Assembly: GCF_037577855.1 (NCBI RefSeq)
Contig: NZ_JBAKFX010000020.1
Span: 1 to 60,406 of the forward strand
DNA length: 60,406 bases
Direction: 5' to 3'
Source of the DNA: Dethiothermospora halolimnae
Lineage (GTDB): Bacteria; Bacillota; Clostridia; Tissierellales; VENL01
The notes beneath the pieces are model-generated. The model saw only the letters and a program-made list of their open reading frames with translations, was not told where the DNA came from and made no database searches. Each line of letters begins with the position of its first letter. Positions within the stretch are counted from its first letter, which is position 1. Positions 1-7,886 of the stretch are shown here, piece after piece. The position numbers and the translations under genes are program-made.

Positions 1-145
1 AGGTTAGACATTATACTTCTTTTCAAAATTAGTTAACATCTTATCTCATATTTATACGACGCTAGTCGCTTTTAAAAATTTTCGGATGAAAGTTTTGGTT
101 TGAATAAATCTTCATGCGATTCCCGTGTTACATTTCCCCCTTCTG

Positions 146-175
146 TTGTAAGGGGCACAGTTTTTCTGTTATAAT
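146..175 (+). promoter_or_regulatory. Candidate sigma-A promoter, plus strand
   Basis: TTGTAA at 146-151 and TATAAT at 170-175 are separated by 18 bases. It points right into a short stretch that ends in a hairpin plus T-run, with no credible reading frame between. The -10 is perfect and the -35 has four of six consensus bases. Confidence 0.45.
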
Positions 176-181
176 ATAAGG

Positions 182-262
182 GAGCTATGCCCCTTAGGTG
201 TAGTTTAAGTTGATAGGAAGTCGGGTCCCTCGCCAAAGTGACCGGCTTCCTTTTATTTTTTG
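182..262 (+). ncRNA. Candidate small RNA with terminator hairpin
   Basis: Starting just after the promoter at 146-175, the plus strand has a short AAGGG/CCCTT hairpin. A longer hairpin follows (AGGAAG at 215-220 against CTTCCT at 246-251) with loop TCCCTCGCCAAAGT and then T-rich sequence. This looks like a transcript of about 80 nt with an intrinsic terminator. It is antisense to the 3' end of the RHH gene at 253-423. The loop word CTCGCCAAAGT (229-239) recurs exactly at 35,860-35,870. Function unknown. It could instead be only the bidirectional 3' hairpin of the RHH gene. Confidence 0.35.
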
Positions 263-423
263 TTATCATTTTTAATTTTTAAATATTCATCAATATCCTT
301 TTGAACTAAAAATCTAATATATTCTGATAAACCTAATCCTAATTCTTCTGCTCTTTGTTCTGCTAAATCTCTTGTCTTTTGTGAAACTCTAGTTCTAGGT
401 ATTATTGCATCTTTTTTCAGCAT
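253..423 (-). CDS. Small ribbon-helix-helix (CopG/Arc-like) protein
   Basis: A 56-codon gene with a strong ribosome site (GGGAGGTG) just upstream of its ATG. The product begins MLKKDAIIPRTRVSQKTRD, followed by an amphipathic helix and LSEYIRFLVQKDI. This is the strand-helix-helix pattern of MetJ/Arc/CopG DNA-binding proteins, which bind DNA as dimers through the N-terminal strand. In this position, near a ParA gene, it could be an autoregulator, an antitoxin or a partition-site binder. No toxin partner is visible inside the window, although sequence to the left is missing. The fold call is from pattern only. Confidence 0.7.
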   Translation of the reverse strand: MLKKDAIIPRTRVSQKTRDLAEQRAEELGLGLSEYIRFLVQKDIDEYLKIKNDNKK

Positions 424-490
424 TATCACCTCCCAATATTATTGTAGTCCATTAGGAATACATTTTCAAGTATTTTTAAACATAATTAGA

Positions 491-528
491 CAAAAAAATA
501 AAAAAGAATAGGATTTTTTCCTATTCTT
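491..528 (-). terminator. Intrinsic terminator after the 142-aa gene
   Basis: On the minus strand, a 10-bp stem AAGAATAGGA/TCCTATTCTT is followed by TTTTATTTTTTT. It lies directly 3' of the stop at 538. Confidence 0.85.
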
Positions 529-537
529 ATAAACTCG

Positions 538-966
538 CTAGTTAAATGATTCTACTTTTTGCATAATCTGTTCCAGTTGATTAATAGTTTTTCTTTTTAA
601 GTCTTCTTTAGTAAACCGCTTAGGCAGTTCTTCCATAATTTTTGTAATTAAATACTGCTTCTTTACACTCTTAAGGCTATCCTCATATTTTTTCTCCATT
701 TTTTCATTATCCACTATATAAATTGTCATTAAACTTTCTTTGATTTCTATTATTCCTTTTTTTCTAAATCTGTAATAGTATTTCCCATCCACTACAAAAC
801 TAAATTCGTGCTCATGATCTGAATGTTTTCTAAACTTAATACTGTCAACATTTAGAATTTCCATTTCACTGTCTGATGTAATTACTTTAATTTCATTTGT
901 CATTCCCTTTTTTATATCTTTAAGATTGTATTCTCGTTTACATTCATCTGGAAAACAATAAATCAT
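538..966 (-). CDS. Hypothetical protein, 142 aa
   Basis: Preceded by GGGGGGG eight bases before ATG and followed by its own terminator, so it is a single-gene unit. It is rich in charged residues, with a beta-rich middle (SFVVDGKYYYRFRKKGIIEI) and a helical, lysine-rich C-terminus (FTKEDLKRKTINQLEQIM). No signal peptide or membrane segment. I do not recognise the family. Its place in the lysogenic-conversion zone of the prophage suggests an accessory, lysogen-expressed role, which is inference only. Confidence 0.6.
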   Translation of the reverse strand: MIYCFPDECKREYNLKDIKKGMTNEIKVITSDSEMEILNVDSIKFRKHSDHEHEFSFVVDGKYYYRFRKKGIIEIKESLMTIYIVDNEKMEKKYEDSLKSVKKQYLITKIMEELPKRFTKEDLKRKTINQLEQIMQKVESFN

Positions 967-1096
967 TAGATCCCCCCCCTTTTTCTCTTTTTATAAATAC
1001 CTCTTTAATAAATATACCACATATTCCATATAAATCTTAAATTCTACATTTTTTCTTAAAAACCTCTTTTATAAAATATTTATTTAAATAATAAAA

Positions 1097-1135
1097 AAAG
1101 CCATGGATTCAAGATTATTAACCCATAGCCTTTCA
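1097..1135 (-). terminator. Probable terminator after the ParA cassette
   Basis: Minus-strand imperfect stem (AGGCTATGG against CCATGGCTT) followed by TTTTTTTATT, downstream of the stop at 1211. It closes the three-gene unit that begins at 3164. Confidence 0.65.
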
Positions 1136-1210
1136 CTAACTTGCATTTTAGTAACATTGCATTAAAATCTATTATTAATATTTAATATAAAATATTATAT
1201 ACTATTTCTA

Positions 1211-1912
1211 TTATCCATAAAAATGTCCCATTACTTTTTCTAAACGTTTATTACTTAAAGCATTTTTTAGTCTTAAAGATTCAGCTACAGATAAATTTTT
1301 TCTACTGATCTTAAAAATGTTACAAATTAGTACTTGATAATTATTTAATATATTTAATATTTGTTCATCTAATTTTTCTAAATCAACTTTATTCTTAGTA
1401 ATAATTTCTTCTAAAAATACTAAATTTTTTTCTGTTACACTGTGTTTATCATGAATAGAGTTAGAAAAATGTCCATAATAACTTAGGAATAGGTCTATTA
1501 TATCTTTATCTATAAATTTAGTAGTTTTTAAATCTTTAAAATTGTCTTTAATTTTTCTAAAACTTAATTTATTGATTGTTGTAAAGTCGCAGTTAAAATA
1601 TATGGAATATATAAACTTCAATAGGTTTTCTATTATATTCCTCATACAAAAATTAATGCTTGCATAGTCATTTAACGGAACATACAACAATATTTTATTA
1701 ACTCCTATTTTATAAGCCTCTAAAAATCGTATATTACAATAAATTTTTGTATCATTTTCTTGTTTTTCAATGTATTTTTTATAAATATCTGTGACTAAAT
1801 TGTTTTCACATACTCTAGAATAAATTATACTTCCATAATCGCTATTATTTAATCCTGAATAAGGGAAATGCTTCGAAACAAAATTTCTATATTCATCTTT
1901 TTTGTTTATCAT
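1211..1912 (-). CDS. Hypothetical protein, 233 aa, possibly HEPN-like
   Basis: Third gene of the ParA cassette: its ATG follows the stop of the 131-aa gene by only three bases, so the two are translationally coupled. Almost entirely helical and AT-rich. It contains MRNIIENLLKFIYSIYF followed about 50 residues later by YYGHFSNSIHDKHS. This loosely recalls the R...E helix and Rx4-6H-type loop of HEPN RNases, but no clean active-site motif is visible and the resemblance is weak. With ParA and a coiled-coil protein it could be part of a partition or defence module. Unknown function is the honest call. Confidence 0.6.
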   Translation of the reverse strand: MINKKDEYRNFVSKHFPYSGLNNSDYGSIIYSRVCENNLVTDIYKKYIEKQENDTKIYCNIRFLEAYKIGVNKILLYVPLNDYASINFCMRNIIENLLKFIYSIYFNCDFTTINKLSFRKIKDNFKDLKTTKFIDKDIIDLFLSYYGHFSNSIHDKHSVTEKNLVFLEEIITKNKVDLEKLDEQILNILNNYQVLICNIFKISRKNLSVAESLRLKNALSNKRLEKVMGHFYG

Positions 1913-1915
1913 ATT

Positions 1916-2311
1916 TTACCCTCTATTCCGTGAGTATTTCTTTAATATTTGATTCATATAATTATTTTTCTCTGATTTATTATCATCTGTTGAAGATTCA
2001 CAATCATTTTTATTTTCTTTAAGATACAACTCACCTAATGTATTTTTATAAAATTCCAAAGTTTTTTCATCTGCTTTTTCAACCTCTCTTAACATCCTTG
2101 ATAATATAAGTGTACGACTTCTCATAACATATTCTTTAAATTCAATTTCTAATAAGTCTAAAAAAATTTTAATATCTTTATTTTTACTAAATTCTTTTTT
2201 TGATAGTAACAGTGTAGTTATAATTGCATATAATTCATATCTTATTAATTCAACACTATCTATTTCTTGTAGCTTTTTCATTTTGTTTCTAACTTTAGCT
2301 CTTTCCTTCAT
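1916..2311 (-). CDS. Hypothetical protein, 131 aa, helical, in ParA operon
   Basis: Overlaps the end of the parA-like gene by 17 bases, a sign of tight co-expression. The product is helical and charged with no recognisable DNA-binding motif: a basic N-terminus (MKERAKVRNKMKK), a central helical pair and a low-complexity acidic/asparagine linker (NKNDCESSTDDNKSEKNN). In plasmid partition operons the gene after parA encodes the centromere-binding ParB-type partner, often a small unrelated protein, so this is the positional candidate. Family not recognised. Confidence 0.6.
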   Translation of the reverse strand: MKERAKVRNKMKKLQEIDSVELIRYELYAIITTLLLSKKEFSKNKDIKIFLDLLEIEFKEYVMRSRTLILSRMLREVEKADEKTLEFYKNTLGELYLKENKNDCESSTDDNKSEKNNYMNQILKKYSRNRG

Positions 2312-3164
2312 TTAAATGTCTCACCCTCTCTTCGAATTCGTCACAAATTAGTTCTAATTTTCCAATTAAATCATTGTCATCTCTGTCTAGAATAAATGTT
2401 TCTAATTTTCCTGTAGACAATTTATCAAATCTAGGAAAAATGTTATTAAAAAAATATATATCATTTTCTTTGAAAGATTCTTCTATTTGAATTTTGTTAC
2501 GTTCATATCCTTTAAAAGCATATCCACCAAGCATTGTAAAAACTACACCTAAGTTTTTAATTGGTTTATTAGTAAAATTTGTTCTATAGCTTTTCCTTAA
2601 ATCTGATACAACTCTTTCCAATAAGTCTAAACCTAATAATGAATAAGCATCAGGTTTTAAAGGCACAAAATAAAAGTCAGATGCCAGTAACGCTGATACT
2701 GTATAAAAAGAGTATGTTGGAGGACAATCTATAAAAATATAGTCGTATATTTCCTTTAGTTTAAATTCATCGATAAAGTTTATTAACTTCTGTTCAGAAG
2801 AACCTGTCCCAGTTTCTCTTTCCATGAATATAGTATCAAGTTCTCCAGGAATTATATGAAGATATTCTGTAGGTTTATATATAACACTTTCTAAATCTAC
2901 ATTCTGTAAATTACCATTTGATGTAGAGAATATGTTATTAATAGATGGAACATTTAGTCTTTCTTTAATAATACCATTTTTATCTATTTTAATTGTATTA
3001 TATTTTTCAAATACGGACTGAGTACAATTAGATTGAGGATCTATATCTATTACTAGAACTTTCTTTTTGCTTGCACTAGATAGAAAAAAAGACATTTCTT
3101 TACATAAAGTTGTTTTTCCAACTCCTCCCTTCATATTTAAAAAAGATATAACATTTTTATTCAT
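2295..3164 (-). CDS. parA: ParA/Soj-family ATPase
   Basis: A 289-aa P-loop ATPase of the MinD/ParA class. It has the deviant Walker A motif KGGVGKTT at residues 12-19, then VLVIDIDPQSN (Walker A') and YDYIFIDCPP (Walker B). ParA proteins move or separate DNA by ATP-dependent binding to the nucleoid, usually with a ParB-type partner. Length is normal for plasmid or phage ParA without an N-terminal HTH. Ribosome site GGAGG precedes the ATG. First gene of a three-gene operon with the 131-aa and 233-aa proteins. In an integrated prophage it suggests either a plasmid-like phase or a diverged ParA-based accessory system. Confidence 0.9.
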   Translation of the reverse strand: MNKNVISFLNMKGGVGKTTLCKEMSFFLSSASKKKVLVIDIDPQSNCTQSVFEKYNTIKIDKNGIIKERLNVPSINNIFSTSNGNLQNVDLESVIYKPTEYLHIIPGELDTIFMERETGTGSSEQKLINFIDEFKLKEIYDYIFIDCPPTYSFYTVSALLASDFYFVPLKPDAYSLLGLDLLERVVSDLRKSYRTNFTNKPIKNLGVVFTMLGGYAFKGYERNKIQIEESFKENDIYFFNNIFPRFDKLSTGKLETFILDRDDNDLIGKLELICDEFEERVRHLNEGKS

Positions 3165-3433
3165 ATTGAAGTCCTCCTATCACTATATATATTTAATACA
3201 ATAAATTTTATGATTCATTTATTTATTTAGTTTCGACGATTATATATTAACATTCTACACACTATCTCGAATTCCTTCTAAAACTAAAAAAGACTATGAT
3301 TCAAATCCCAACCTTAAGTTTCAACTTGTATTTTATTTATAAAATTAATTTCTTTATATTCATATCTTAATAATCTTTTCTGCTTGATAAATATTATTTT
3401 AAATAGTTTATATTAAAGAATACTTTAACGCAT
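3165..3433. other. Non-coding stretch upstream of parA
   Basis: About 290 AT-rich bases with no reading frame that has a ribosome site. A minus-strand TATAAT lies near 3228-3233 but lacks a good -35. No iterated repeats typical of a parS/parC centromere were recognised by eye. Confidence 0.4.
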
Positions 3434-3462
3434 TAAAAAAAGCCTAGAAAATAATCTAGACT
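3434..3462 (-). terminator. Intrinsic terminator
   Basis: Minus-strand 7-bp stem (AGTCTAG with CTAGGCT) and TTTTTTT tail. Its stem contains the stop codon of the endonuclease relic at 3456. Confidence 0.8.
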
Positions 3463-3708
3463 TCTTTCTCATAACTCCACTTAAACCCTCCAGCTGTTTT
3501 AATTTTGCCGTTTAAGCATTGACTAATTGAACTTAAGCTAATGGATGTTCCTTTGGATGCACAATTAAAGTTTTTATATTCTTTTAAAATTGCACCTTCC
3601 AAATTCATTTGTAAAACAGGTGTATTTCTATACCTACTTCTTTTATCTTTAATACGTAAAACCTCCGTTGCTTGTCTCGATGGTAGTTTACAGCTGTTAT
3701 TTTCTTTT
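3456..3708 (-). pseudogene. Relic of an HNH/GIY homing endonuclease (NUMOD1 end)
   Basis: The minus-strand frame ending at the TAG at 3456-3458 encodes a piece reading PVLQMNLEGAILKEYKNF ... SLSSISQCLNGKIKTAGGFK, then WSYE. This matches the NUMOD1 helix-turn-helix module at the C-terminus of phage homing endonucleases (conserved IS..L.GK..tAGG..W). The open frame extends only to about 3732, has no start codon or ribosome site, and is overlapped by the end of the next gene. It is therefore a decayed 3' fragment whose nuclease domain is gone. Confidence 0.75.
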
Positions 3709-3933
3709 AGGTTTATTGAGAAAATGATCAGTTATAAGAGTAACAATAATTAATATAGGAATATTTATTATTCTTAAAGTTTTACTCTCTATACTTGTAG
3801 ATAATGTTACTATAGTTATAAAAATTAAGGAATTGTACAGAAACATATGTTTATTTAATATTTTGATTTTTTCTAATAAAATAAGTAAAATTATAGCAGC
3901 AATATTTGTTAGAAATATATATATATAATCCAT
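3697..3933 (-). CDS. Small membrane protein, about three TM segments
   Basis: Start chosen at the internal ATG (3933) because GAAAGGATG lies six bases before it; the longer frame from 3963 has no ribosome site. The 78-aa product is almost all hydrophobic: IYIFLTNIAAIILLILL, MFLYNSLIFITIVTL and IINIPILIIVTLIT. It ends in a basic tail (NKPKRK). It follows the 144-aa gene by 13 bases, so the two are probably one operon. Family not recognised. Superinfection exclusion and toxin/immunity roles are possible for such a pair, but nothing proves either. Confidence 0.6.
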   Translation of the reverse strand: MDYIYIFLTNIAAIILLILLEKIKILNKHMFLYNSLIFITIVTLSTSIESKTLRIINIPILIIVTLITDHFLNKPKRK

Positions 3934-3946
3934 AAAAACATCCTTT

Positions 3947-4381
3947 CTAAATAAATTTATCAATATAAACTGAAGATGAGTTAGGAGTCTTATCAGACAG
4001 TTTTTTGTTTTTAGAATATAACTTATTTTTTTTTATAACTATATCAAAACTTTTAATTATTTCTTTAGATGGCCATCTATATATAATTACATTCCACTTA
4101 CTATTATAATTATCAAAAAGATAAGTTAAGGGATAAGCATATGAAAAAAAACCTGTTTCTTTTTTCACAGATTCTAGTATTTCTGAATTTAAAATCTGAT
4201 TATCATAATAATTTGTATCTGGATTAAAAAATATCACACCTATATCAAAATTAATATTCTGATTAAACAAAAAAAATACATATCTATCAGTATCATAAAA
4301 AACTAATTCATCATCATAAGATTCAAAAGAATTATATCTAAACTCTTTAATAATTTTTATATCTAAAACTGATAAATTCAT
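3947..4381 (-). CDS. Hypothetical protein, 144 aa
   Basis: AAGGAGG precedes the ATG. The product is cytosolic, rich in aromatic residues and asparagine (RYVFFLFNQNINFDIGVIFF, IIYRWPS), with a beta-rich appearance. It is paired with the small membrane protein downstream. I do not recognise the family. Confidence 0.6.
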   Translation of the reverse strand: MNLSVLDIKIIKEFRYNSFESYDDELVFYDTDRYVFFLFNQNINFDIGVIFFNPDTNYYDNQILNSEILESVKKETGFFSYAYPLTYLFDNYNSKWNVIIYRWPSKEIIKSFDIVIKKNKLYSKNKKLSDKTPNSSSVYIDKFI

Positions 4382-4560
4382 AAATATCCTCCTTATTAAG
4401 CTTAAAATACTTACTGTTAAATTTAATTTATATATTGTGGTAAAAGTCTAAATTAAGGTGAAAAATGAAAAAAATGTAGATTTTTTTAACCATACACTAT
4501 ATAATACAATAAGAGTTGTAAAATTTCAACCAAAAAAATAAATATATGGAGGATTTGGAT

Positions 4561-5160
4561 ATGAGTATTGAAAGAATTACTAGATACGAGAGTGGAAGTA
4601 CAAATAATGTGGATATGAGAAAAGCAGTTGAAGAACTAAATAAAAAATCTAAACGAGACATTGAAAGAAGAACTAAAGAAGCTAAAGAAGAAGTGGATAG
4701 ATTTTCTAAAAATCATCGTAGAGCAGCTACTTTTATAGGTGGTAGTATAATTGCGGCAGAAGCATATACTGGCAAAAAAGTATTATCAGCTGCAAAAGAT
4801 GTGAAAATAGTAAAAGATGTTCTAAATAACAATAAAGTAAAAAGAACTAAGGAAGCATTAAAAAAAGTGCGTAATAGCAAAGGTGCTGCTCCTACTGTAA
4901 TCGTAGGTGGTATAGCTACAGCTACGACAGATATTGTTCATGGAACAACAACTGAAGCTATAAATAGGTATTATAGCAGAGCAAAAACAAATGCCGATAG
5001 ATATATAGAAAGAGCTACTAGAGAGGTTTTAGAAAGATCTAAACCAAAAGAAAAAGGTTTTGTAGATAAATATGAGGATGTACATAATAAATATAAACCT
5101 GATGTAAGTAAGGGGGTTAAAAAAGCAGTAAACGGTATTAAAAATTTTCTTTTTAACTAG
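4561..5160 (+). CDS. Hypothetical protein with two Gly/Ala-rich hydrophobic stretches
   Basis: One of the few plus-strand genes in the phage. Start chosen at 4561 because TGGAGG ends seven bases before it; an upstream in-frame ATG overlaps that site. TATAAT lies at 4500-4505 and a terminator follows at 5214-5257, so it is an independent unit. The 199-aa protein has a charged helical N-terminus, then FIGGSIIAAEAYTG and TVIVGGIATATTDIVHG, segments that could insert in or traverse a membrane, and a basic C-terminus. No known family recognised. Its opposite orientation suggests expression in the lysogen. Confidence 0.7.
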   Translation: MSIERITRYESGSTNNVDMRKAVEELNKKSKRDIERRTKEAKEEVDRFSKNHRRAATFIGGSIIAAEAYTGKKVLSAAKDVKIVKDVLNNNKVKRTKEALKKVRNSKGAAPTVIVGGIATATTDIVHGTTTEAINRYYSRAKTNADRYIERATREVLERSKPKEKGFVDKYEDVHNKYKPDVSKGVKKAVNGIKNFLFN

Positions 5161-5213
5161 TTAAATAATGATTTTTAAAAATAACTTATGCTAACTTCAA
5201 ATTTAACGTAAAA

Positions 5214-5257
5214 AGTAGCTTAGATAGGTTTAAAATGCTAGTTTAAGCTGCTTTTTT
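5214..5257 (+). terminator. Intrinsic terminator of the 199-aa gene
   Basis: Nine-bp stem AGTAGCTTA/TAAGCTGCT (one G-U pair) followed by TTTTTTG on the plus strand. Confidence 0.8.
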
Positions 5258-5391
5258 GCGTTATTTCTTTGTAAGGCTTATATTTAAGAATATAGAGGTT
5301 TTTATTCTTCATCAACTAATAGGTCTAAGACTTTGAAATCACTGCTGTATAATCGATTTTAAAAGTCTTTTTTTCTATAACTTTTCAAAAA

Positions 5392-5423
5392 ATAAAAAAA
5401 GACTAGGGAAATTAATCCCTAGT
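5392..5423 (-). terminator. Intrinsic terminator after dam
   Basis: Minus-strand stem ACTAGGGA/TCCCTAGT followed by CTTTTTTTATTTTTT. It marks the end of the long late/lysis transcript. Confidence 0.85.
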
Positions 5424-6174
5424 AATTTTTTATCATCAATTCTCCATATTTTTTCCTGCCTTTTTTAGATTTACTAACCGAATACCCTACCTTTGTTTCT
5501 ATCATATTAAAATCTTTGTACCATTCTCTAACTTGCGGATGGTCATTTATAGTTAATAAAAACTTACCTTTTATATTGCTTAATTCATCTCTTAACTTTA
5601 TATAATCCTTTTCTTCAAACTGATTAGAATATCCAGCAGTTTTAAAATAAGGAGGGTCACAGAAGAAAAATGTATGCTGCCTATCATATTTCTCAAATAC
5701 TTTTTCAAAACTTAAATTCTCTATAAAAGTGTTGCTTAGCCTTTTTTTAACTTCTGCTAAATGCTCAGTAGTAAATATTTTTTGTGATGGCTTCCCCTTG
5801 ACTTTGATTCCAAAATGGTTTCCTTTACTTGCAAAACTTTGAGATAATAAATATATAAATCTCACTGCTCTTTGGACATCAGTCATTTGTGATATATCTA
5901 TATTTTTATATTGGACAAAAACTTCTCTAGAACAAACTTCATACTTAAGTAACCTTTGGACCTCTTCAGCATGATACTTAATCATTTTAAATAGGTTGAC
6001 TAATTCTCCATCTATATCATTTATGGCTTCAACTTTAGATGGATTCTTTCCAAAGTATACCCACCCAGCACCGAAAAAAGGTTCACAATAACAAGTATGC
6101 TCCGGTATTAACTCAATAATTTGTTTTCTTAATTTAGATTTTCCGCCCATCCTACTAATAGGTGGTTTCATCAT
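5419..6174 (-). CDS. dam: DNA adenine methyltransferase, D12 class
   Basis: Transfers a methyl group from S-adenosylmethionine to N6 of adenine in a short DNA target. The start is set at the ATG at 6174, eight bases after GGAG; a GTG upstream overlaps the ribosome site. It has the SAM-binding FFGAG at about residues 33-37 and the catalytic DPPY at 173-176. It also has the PPISRMGGKSKL N-terminal motif of D12 (MethyltransfD12) enzymes. Length (251 aa) is normal. No restriction partner is present, so it is an orphan. The likely role is protecting phage DNA from host restriction or regulating phage genes. Confidence 0.92.
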   Translation of the reverse strand: MMKPPISRMGGKSKLRKQIIELIPEHTCYCEPFFGAGWVYFGKNPSKVEAINDIDGELVNLFKMIKYHAEEVQRLLKYEVCSREVFVQYKNIDISQMTDVQRAVRFIYLLSQSFASKGNHFGIKVKGKPSQKIFTTEHLAEVKKRLSNTFIENLSFEKVFEKYDRQHTFFFCDPPYFKTAGYSNQFEEKDYIKLRDELSNIKGKFLLTINDHPQVREWYKDFNMIETKVGYSVSKSKKGRKKYGELMIKNY

Positions 6175-6247
6175 AACTATCACTCCTTCAACAATTTTTA
6201 ATTAGTTGAAAGATGATAGCTGCAGTTGAAAGTAGTTTATCATATGC

Positions 6248-6493
6248 CTATCTATTAGTCTTTTGCATAGAAAGAAGAGTTTTCACCCTTCTCTCTGCTG
6301 CTTGATACTCATTAATATTGATCATTTCTGTCTTGTTAACAAAATCTAATATAGCCTTTTCTAATTGCCTACTCTTTTCAAAATATAGTAGACTTCTATT
6401 TCCTCTTCTATCTTTTCTTACTCTTTTAATCTTAAATCCTTTTGCTACTAAAAATACTATTAAATCTTTATCTGTGATTACTTCTAAATTCAT
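6248..6493 (-). CDS. DUF5659-like small phage protein
   Basis: Start at ATG 6493, eight bases after GGAG. The 81-aa product (LIVFLVAKGFKI ... YFEKSRQLEKAILDFVN) has the pattern of DUF5659: a predicted 'fold-like' segment LxxKGF, a phenylalanine-rich strand, and a helix ending in a short basic tail. The family occurs in Firmicute phages near lysis or replication genes and has no assigned function. Confidence 0.6.
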   Translation of the reverse strand: MNLEVITDKDLIVFLVAKGFKIKRVRKDRRGNRSLLYFEKSRQLEKAILDFVNKTEMININEYQAAERRVKTLLSMQKTNR

Positions 6494-6554
6494 TGCTATC
6501 ATCTCCTGTGTCTAAGTATTGATGTTATAAATCAGAAAAAACTAAGATAATCTC

Positions 6555-6845
6555 CTAGCCTTCTACTTTAGATAAGTTTAATTTGCCAACTGCTGCTTCT
6601 ATAAGAATATCTAGTTGATCTTCATTTATCTTTATACCTTTATCCTCCAAGAACTCTAAAACATATTCTTTTTTCTTTTCTCCTAAACCACTACCTTTGA
6701 AAATTTGTTCAGCTGCATATACCGCTTTTACAACCCACTTGTAAGCCCTCTTTTCTTTTAAGTAAGGTACTAATACACAAGTGAATATAGCTCCCAATAT
6801 CGTAATAACACCTAAAGCTATTTCCATAAATAATTTACTATCCAT
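6555..6845 (-). CDS. Phage holin, LLH family
   Basis: Start at ATG 6845 after GGAGGT. It has one N-terminal membrane helix (LFMEIALGVITILGAIFTCV). A cytosolic part follows with WVVKAVYAAEQIFKGSGLGE and KKEYVLEFLEDKGI ... LIEAAV, the signature of the LLH holin family. Holins form membrane lesions that release the endolysin. It sits directly downstream of the M23 endolysin (14-base gap), as expected for a lysis cassette. At 96 aa it is a normal size. Confidence 0.85.
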   Translation of the reverse strand: MDSKLFMEIALGVITILGAIFTCVLVPYLKEKRAYKWVVKAVYAAEQIFKGSGLGEKKKEYVLEFLEDKGIKINEDQLDILIEAAVGKLNLSKVEG

Positions 6846-6865
6846 AAACAATTACCTCCTAATTT

Positions 6866-7534
6866 TTAGTCTCTATCTGCCATGACTAAAGCTAACAAAC
6901 TTAACTCTGCATTTGTTAAAGTGTTATTCTTAGCTTTATCTAGCCACATATCAGCATTATTTAATACACCTTTACTTTTTAAATTCTTTATAGTTTTGAT
7001 TAATAATTCTTTTTGCCATCCATGTTGAAACTCCACAATATCATCCTCCTTTTCAGAGATAACTAAAGTACTTAAATTTTTATCAAGATAGCCTTTAAGT
7101 CTTGGATAATATTTCACTGGATCCACTGCACTATCATATCCCTTTCTTGCAACTTGACTTCTAAACATAAATTCATTTTCGTGTATCTCCACATGGACAT
7201 GGGGTCCAGTAGTATTACCTGTATTTCCACTATAAGCTATTATTTGACCCTTATTAACCCTATCCCCTACTCTATACTTAGATAGCTCTTTTAAATGTCC
7301 ATATAAAGAATATAAACCATTATCATATTGTACGACTATATAATAGCCATATCCTTTAGTAACTCCACCACCGTTTAATTTGGAATATATAACTTTTCCA
7401 TTGTCCAAAGCTATTAGTGGTGTACCTACCGGCATACCTATATCTGCACCGGCATGTAACCTTCCCCACCTTGGACCATATGGAGAAGTATATCGGCATT
7501 TATTTAAATCTTCTTTTCTAACGGGAAATAACAT
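6866..7534 (-). CDS. M23 peptidase endolysin
   Basis: Peptidoglycan endopeptidase of the LytM/M23 zinc class. Zinc and catalytic residues are visible: H27 and D31 in GRLHAGADIG, H81 in LYGHL, and H113/H115 in GPHVHVE. Residues 1-140 form the peptidase. The C-terminal 80 residues (WQKELLIKTIKNLKSKGVLN ... ELSLLALVMADRD) form a small helical module, perhaps for cell-wall binding. No signal peptide, so release needs a holin. Lies between two small membrane proteins in the lysis cassette; ribosome site AGGAGGTGG. Confidence 0.93.
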   Translation of the reverse strand: MLFPVRKEDLNKCRYTSPYGPRWGRLHAGADIGMPVGTPLIALDNGKVIYSKLNGGGVTKGYGYYIVVQYDNGLYSLYGHLKELSKYRVGDRVNKGQIIAYSGNTGNTTGPHVHVEIHENEFMFRSQVARKGYDSAVDPVKYYPRLKGYLDKNLSTLVISEKEDDIVEFQHGWQKELLIKTIKNLKSKGVLNNADMWLDKAKNNTLTNAELSLLALVMADRD

Positions 7535-7544
7535 GTTCCACCTC

Positions 7545-7868
7545 CTACATCATATCTATATAATCATTGTCTAGATTAACTCCTCTAGAAATTTTAATTT
7601 CATTTTCTTTCCTAGCCTTGTGATAATAAAATCCAATTGCAGTGGTGAAAGCACCAAAGGCTCCTGTAAGAATGTAACTTAGAGGATTTAAGTTTTGGGT
7701 TTTATAGACCATAAACATTGTAAAAAGAATAAGTGTTACCATACCAATGCTTATACCGAAGAATATCTTTTTAGAAAACTCTGCTTTTTTCTTTGGTTTT
7801 GGTTTATTCTTTCTTCTTTCAAGTTCCTTAAGTAGTTGCTCCTCACTAATATTTTTAAGTTCTTCCAC
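7545..7868 (-). CDS. Small two-TM membrane protein of the lysis cassette
   Basis: GTG start eight bases after GGAG. The N-terminal 35 residues are charged and cytosolic (PKPKKKAEFSKK). Two hydrophobic segments follow (IFFGISIGMVTLILFTMFMV and PLSYILTGAFGAFTTAIGFY), then a charged tail. Position between the XhlA-like gene and the endolysin suggests a holin-associated or antiholin role; the family is not recognised. Confidence 0.65.
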   Translation of the reverse strand: MEELKNISEEQLLKELERRKNKPKPKKKAEFSKKIFFGISIGMVTLILFTMFMVYKTQNLNPLSYILTGAFGAFTTAIGFYYHKARKENEIKISRGVNLDNDYIDMM

Positions 7869-7886
7869 ATTATCACTCCTATTCGA

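Noticed and set aside
72..269. 65-codon minus-strand frame at the left edge
   Set aside because: No ribosome site; it overlaps the RHH gene end and the hairpin region, and its sequence looks like translated RNA structure.
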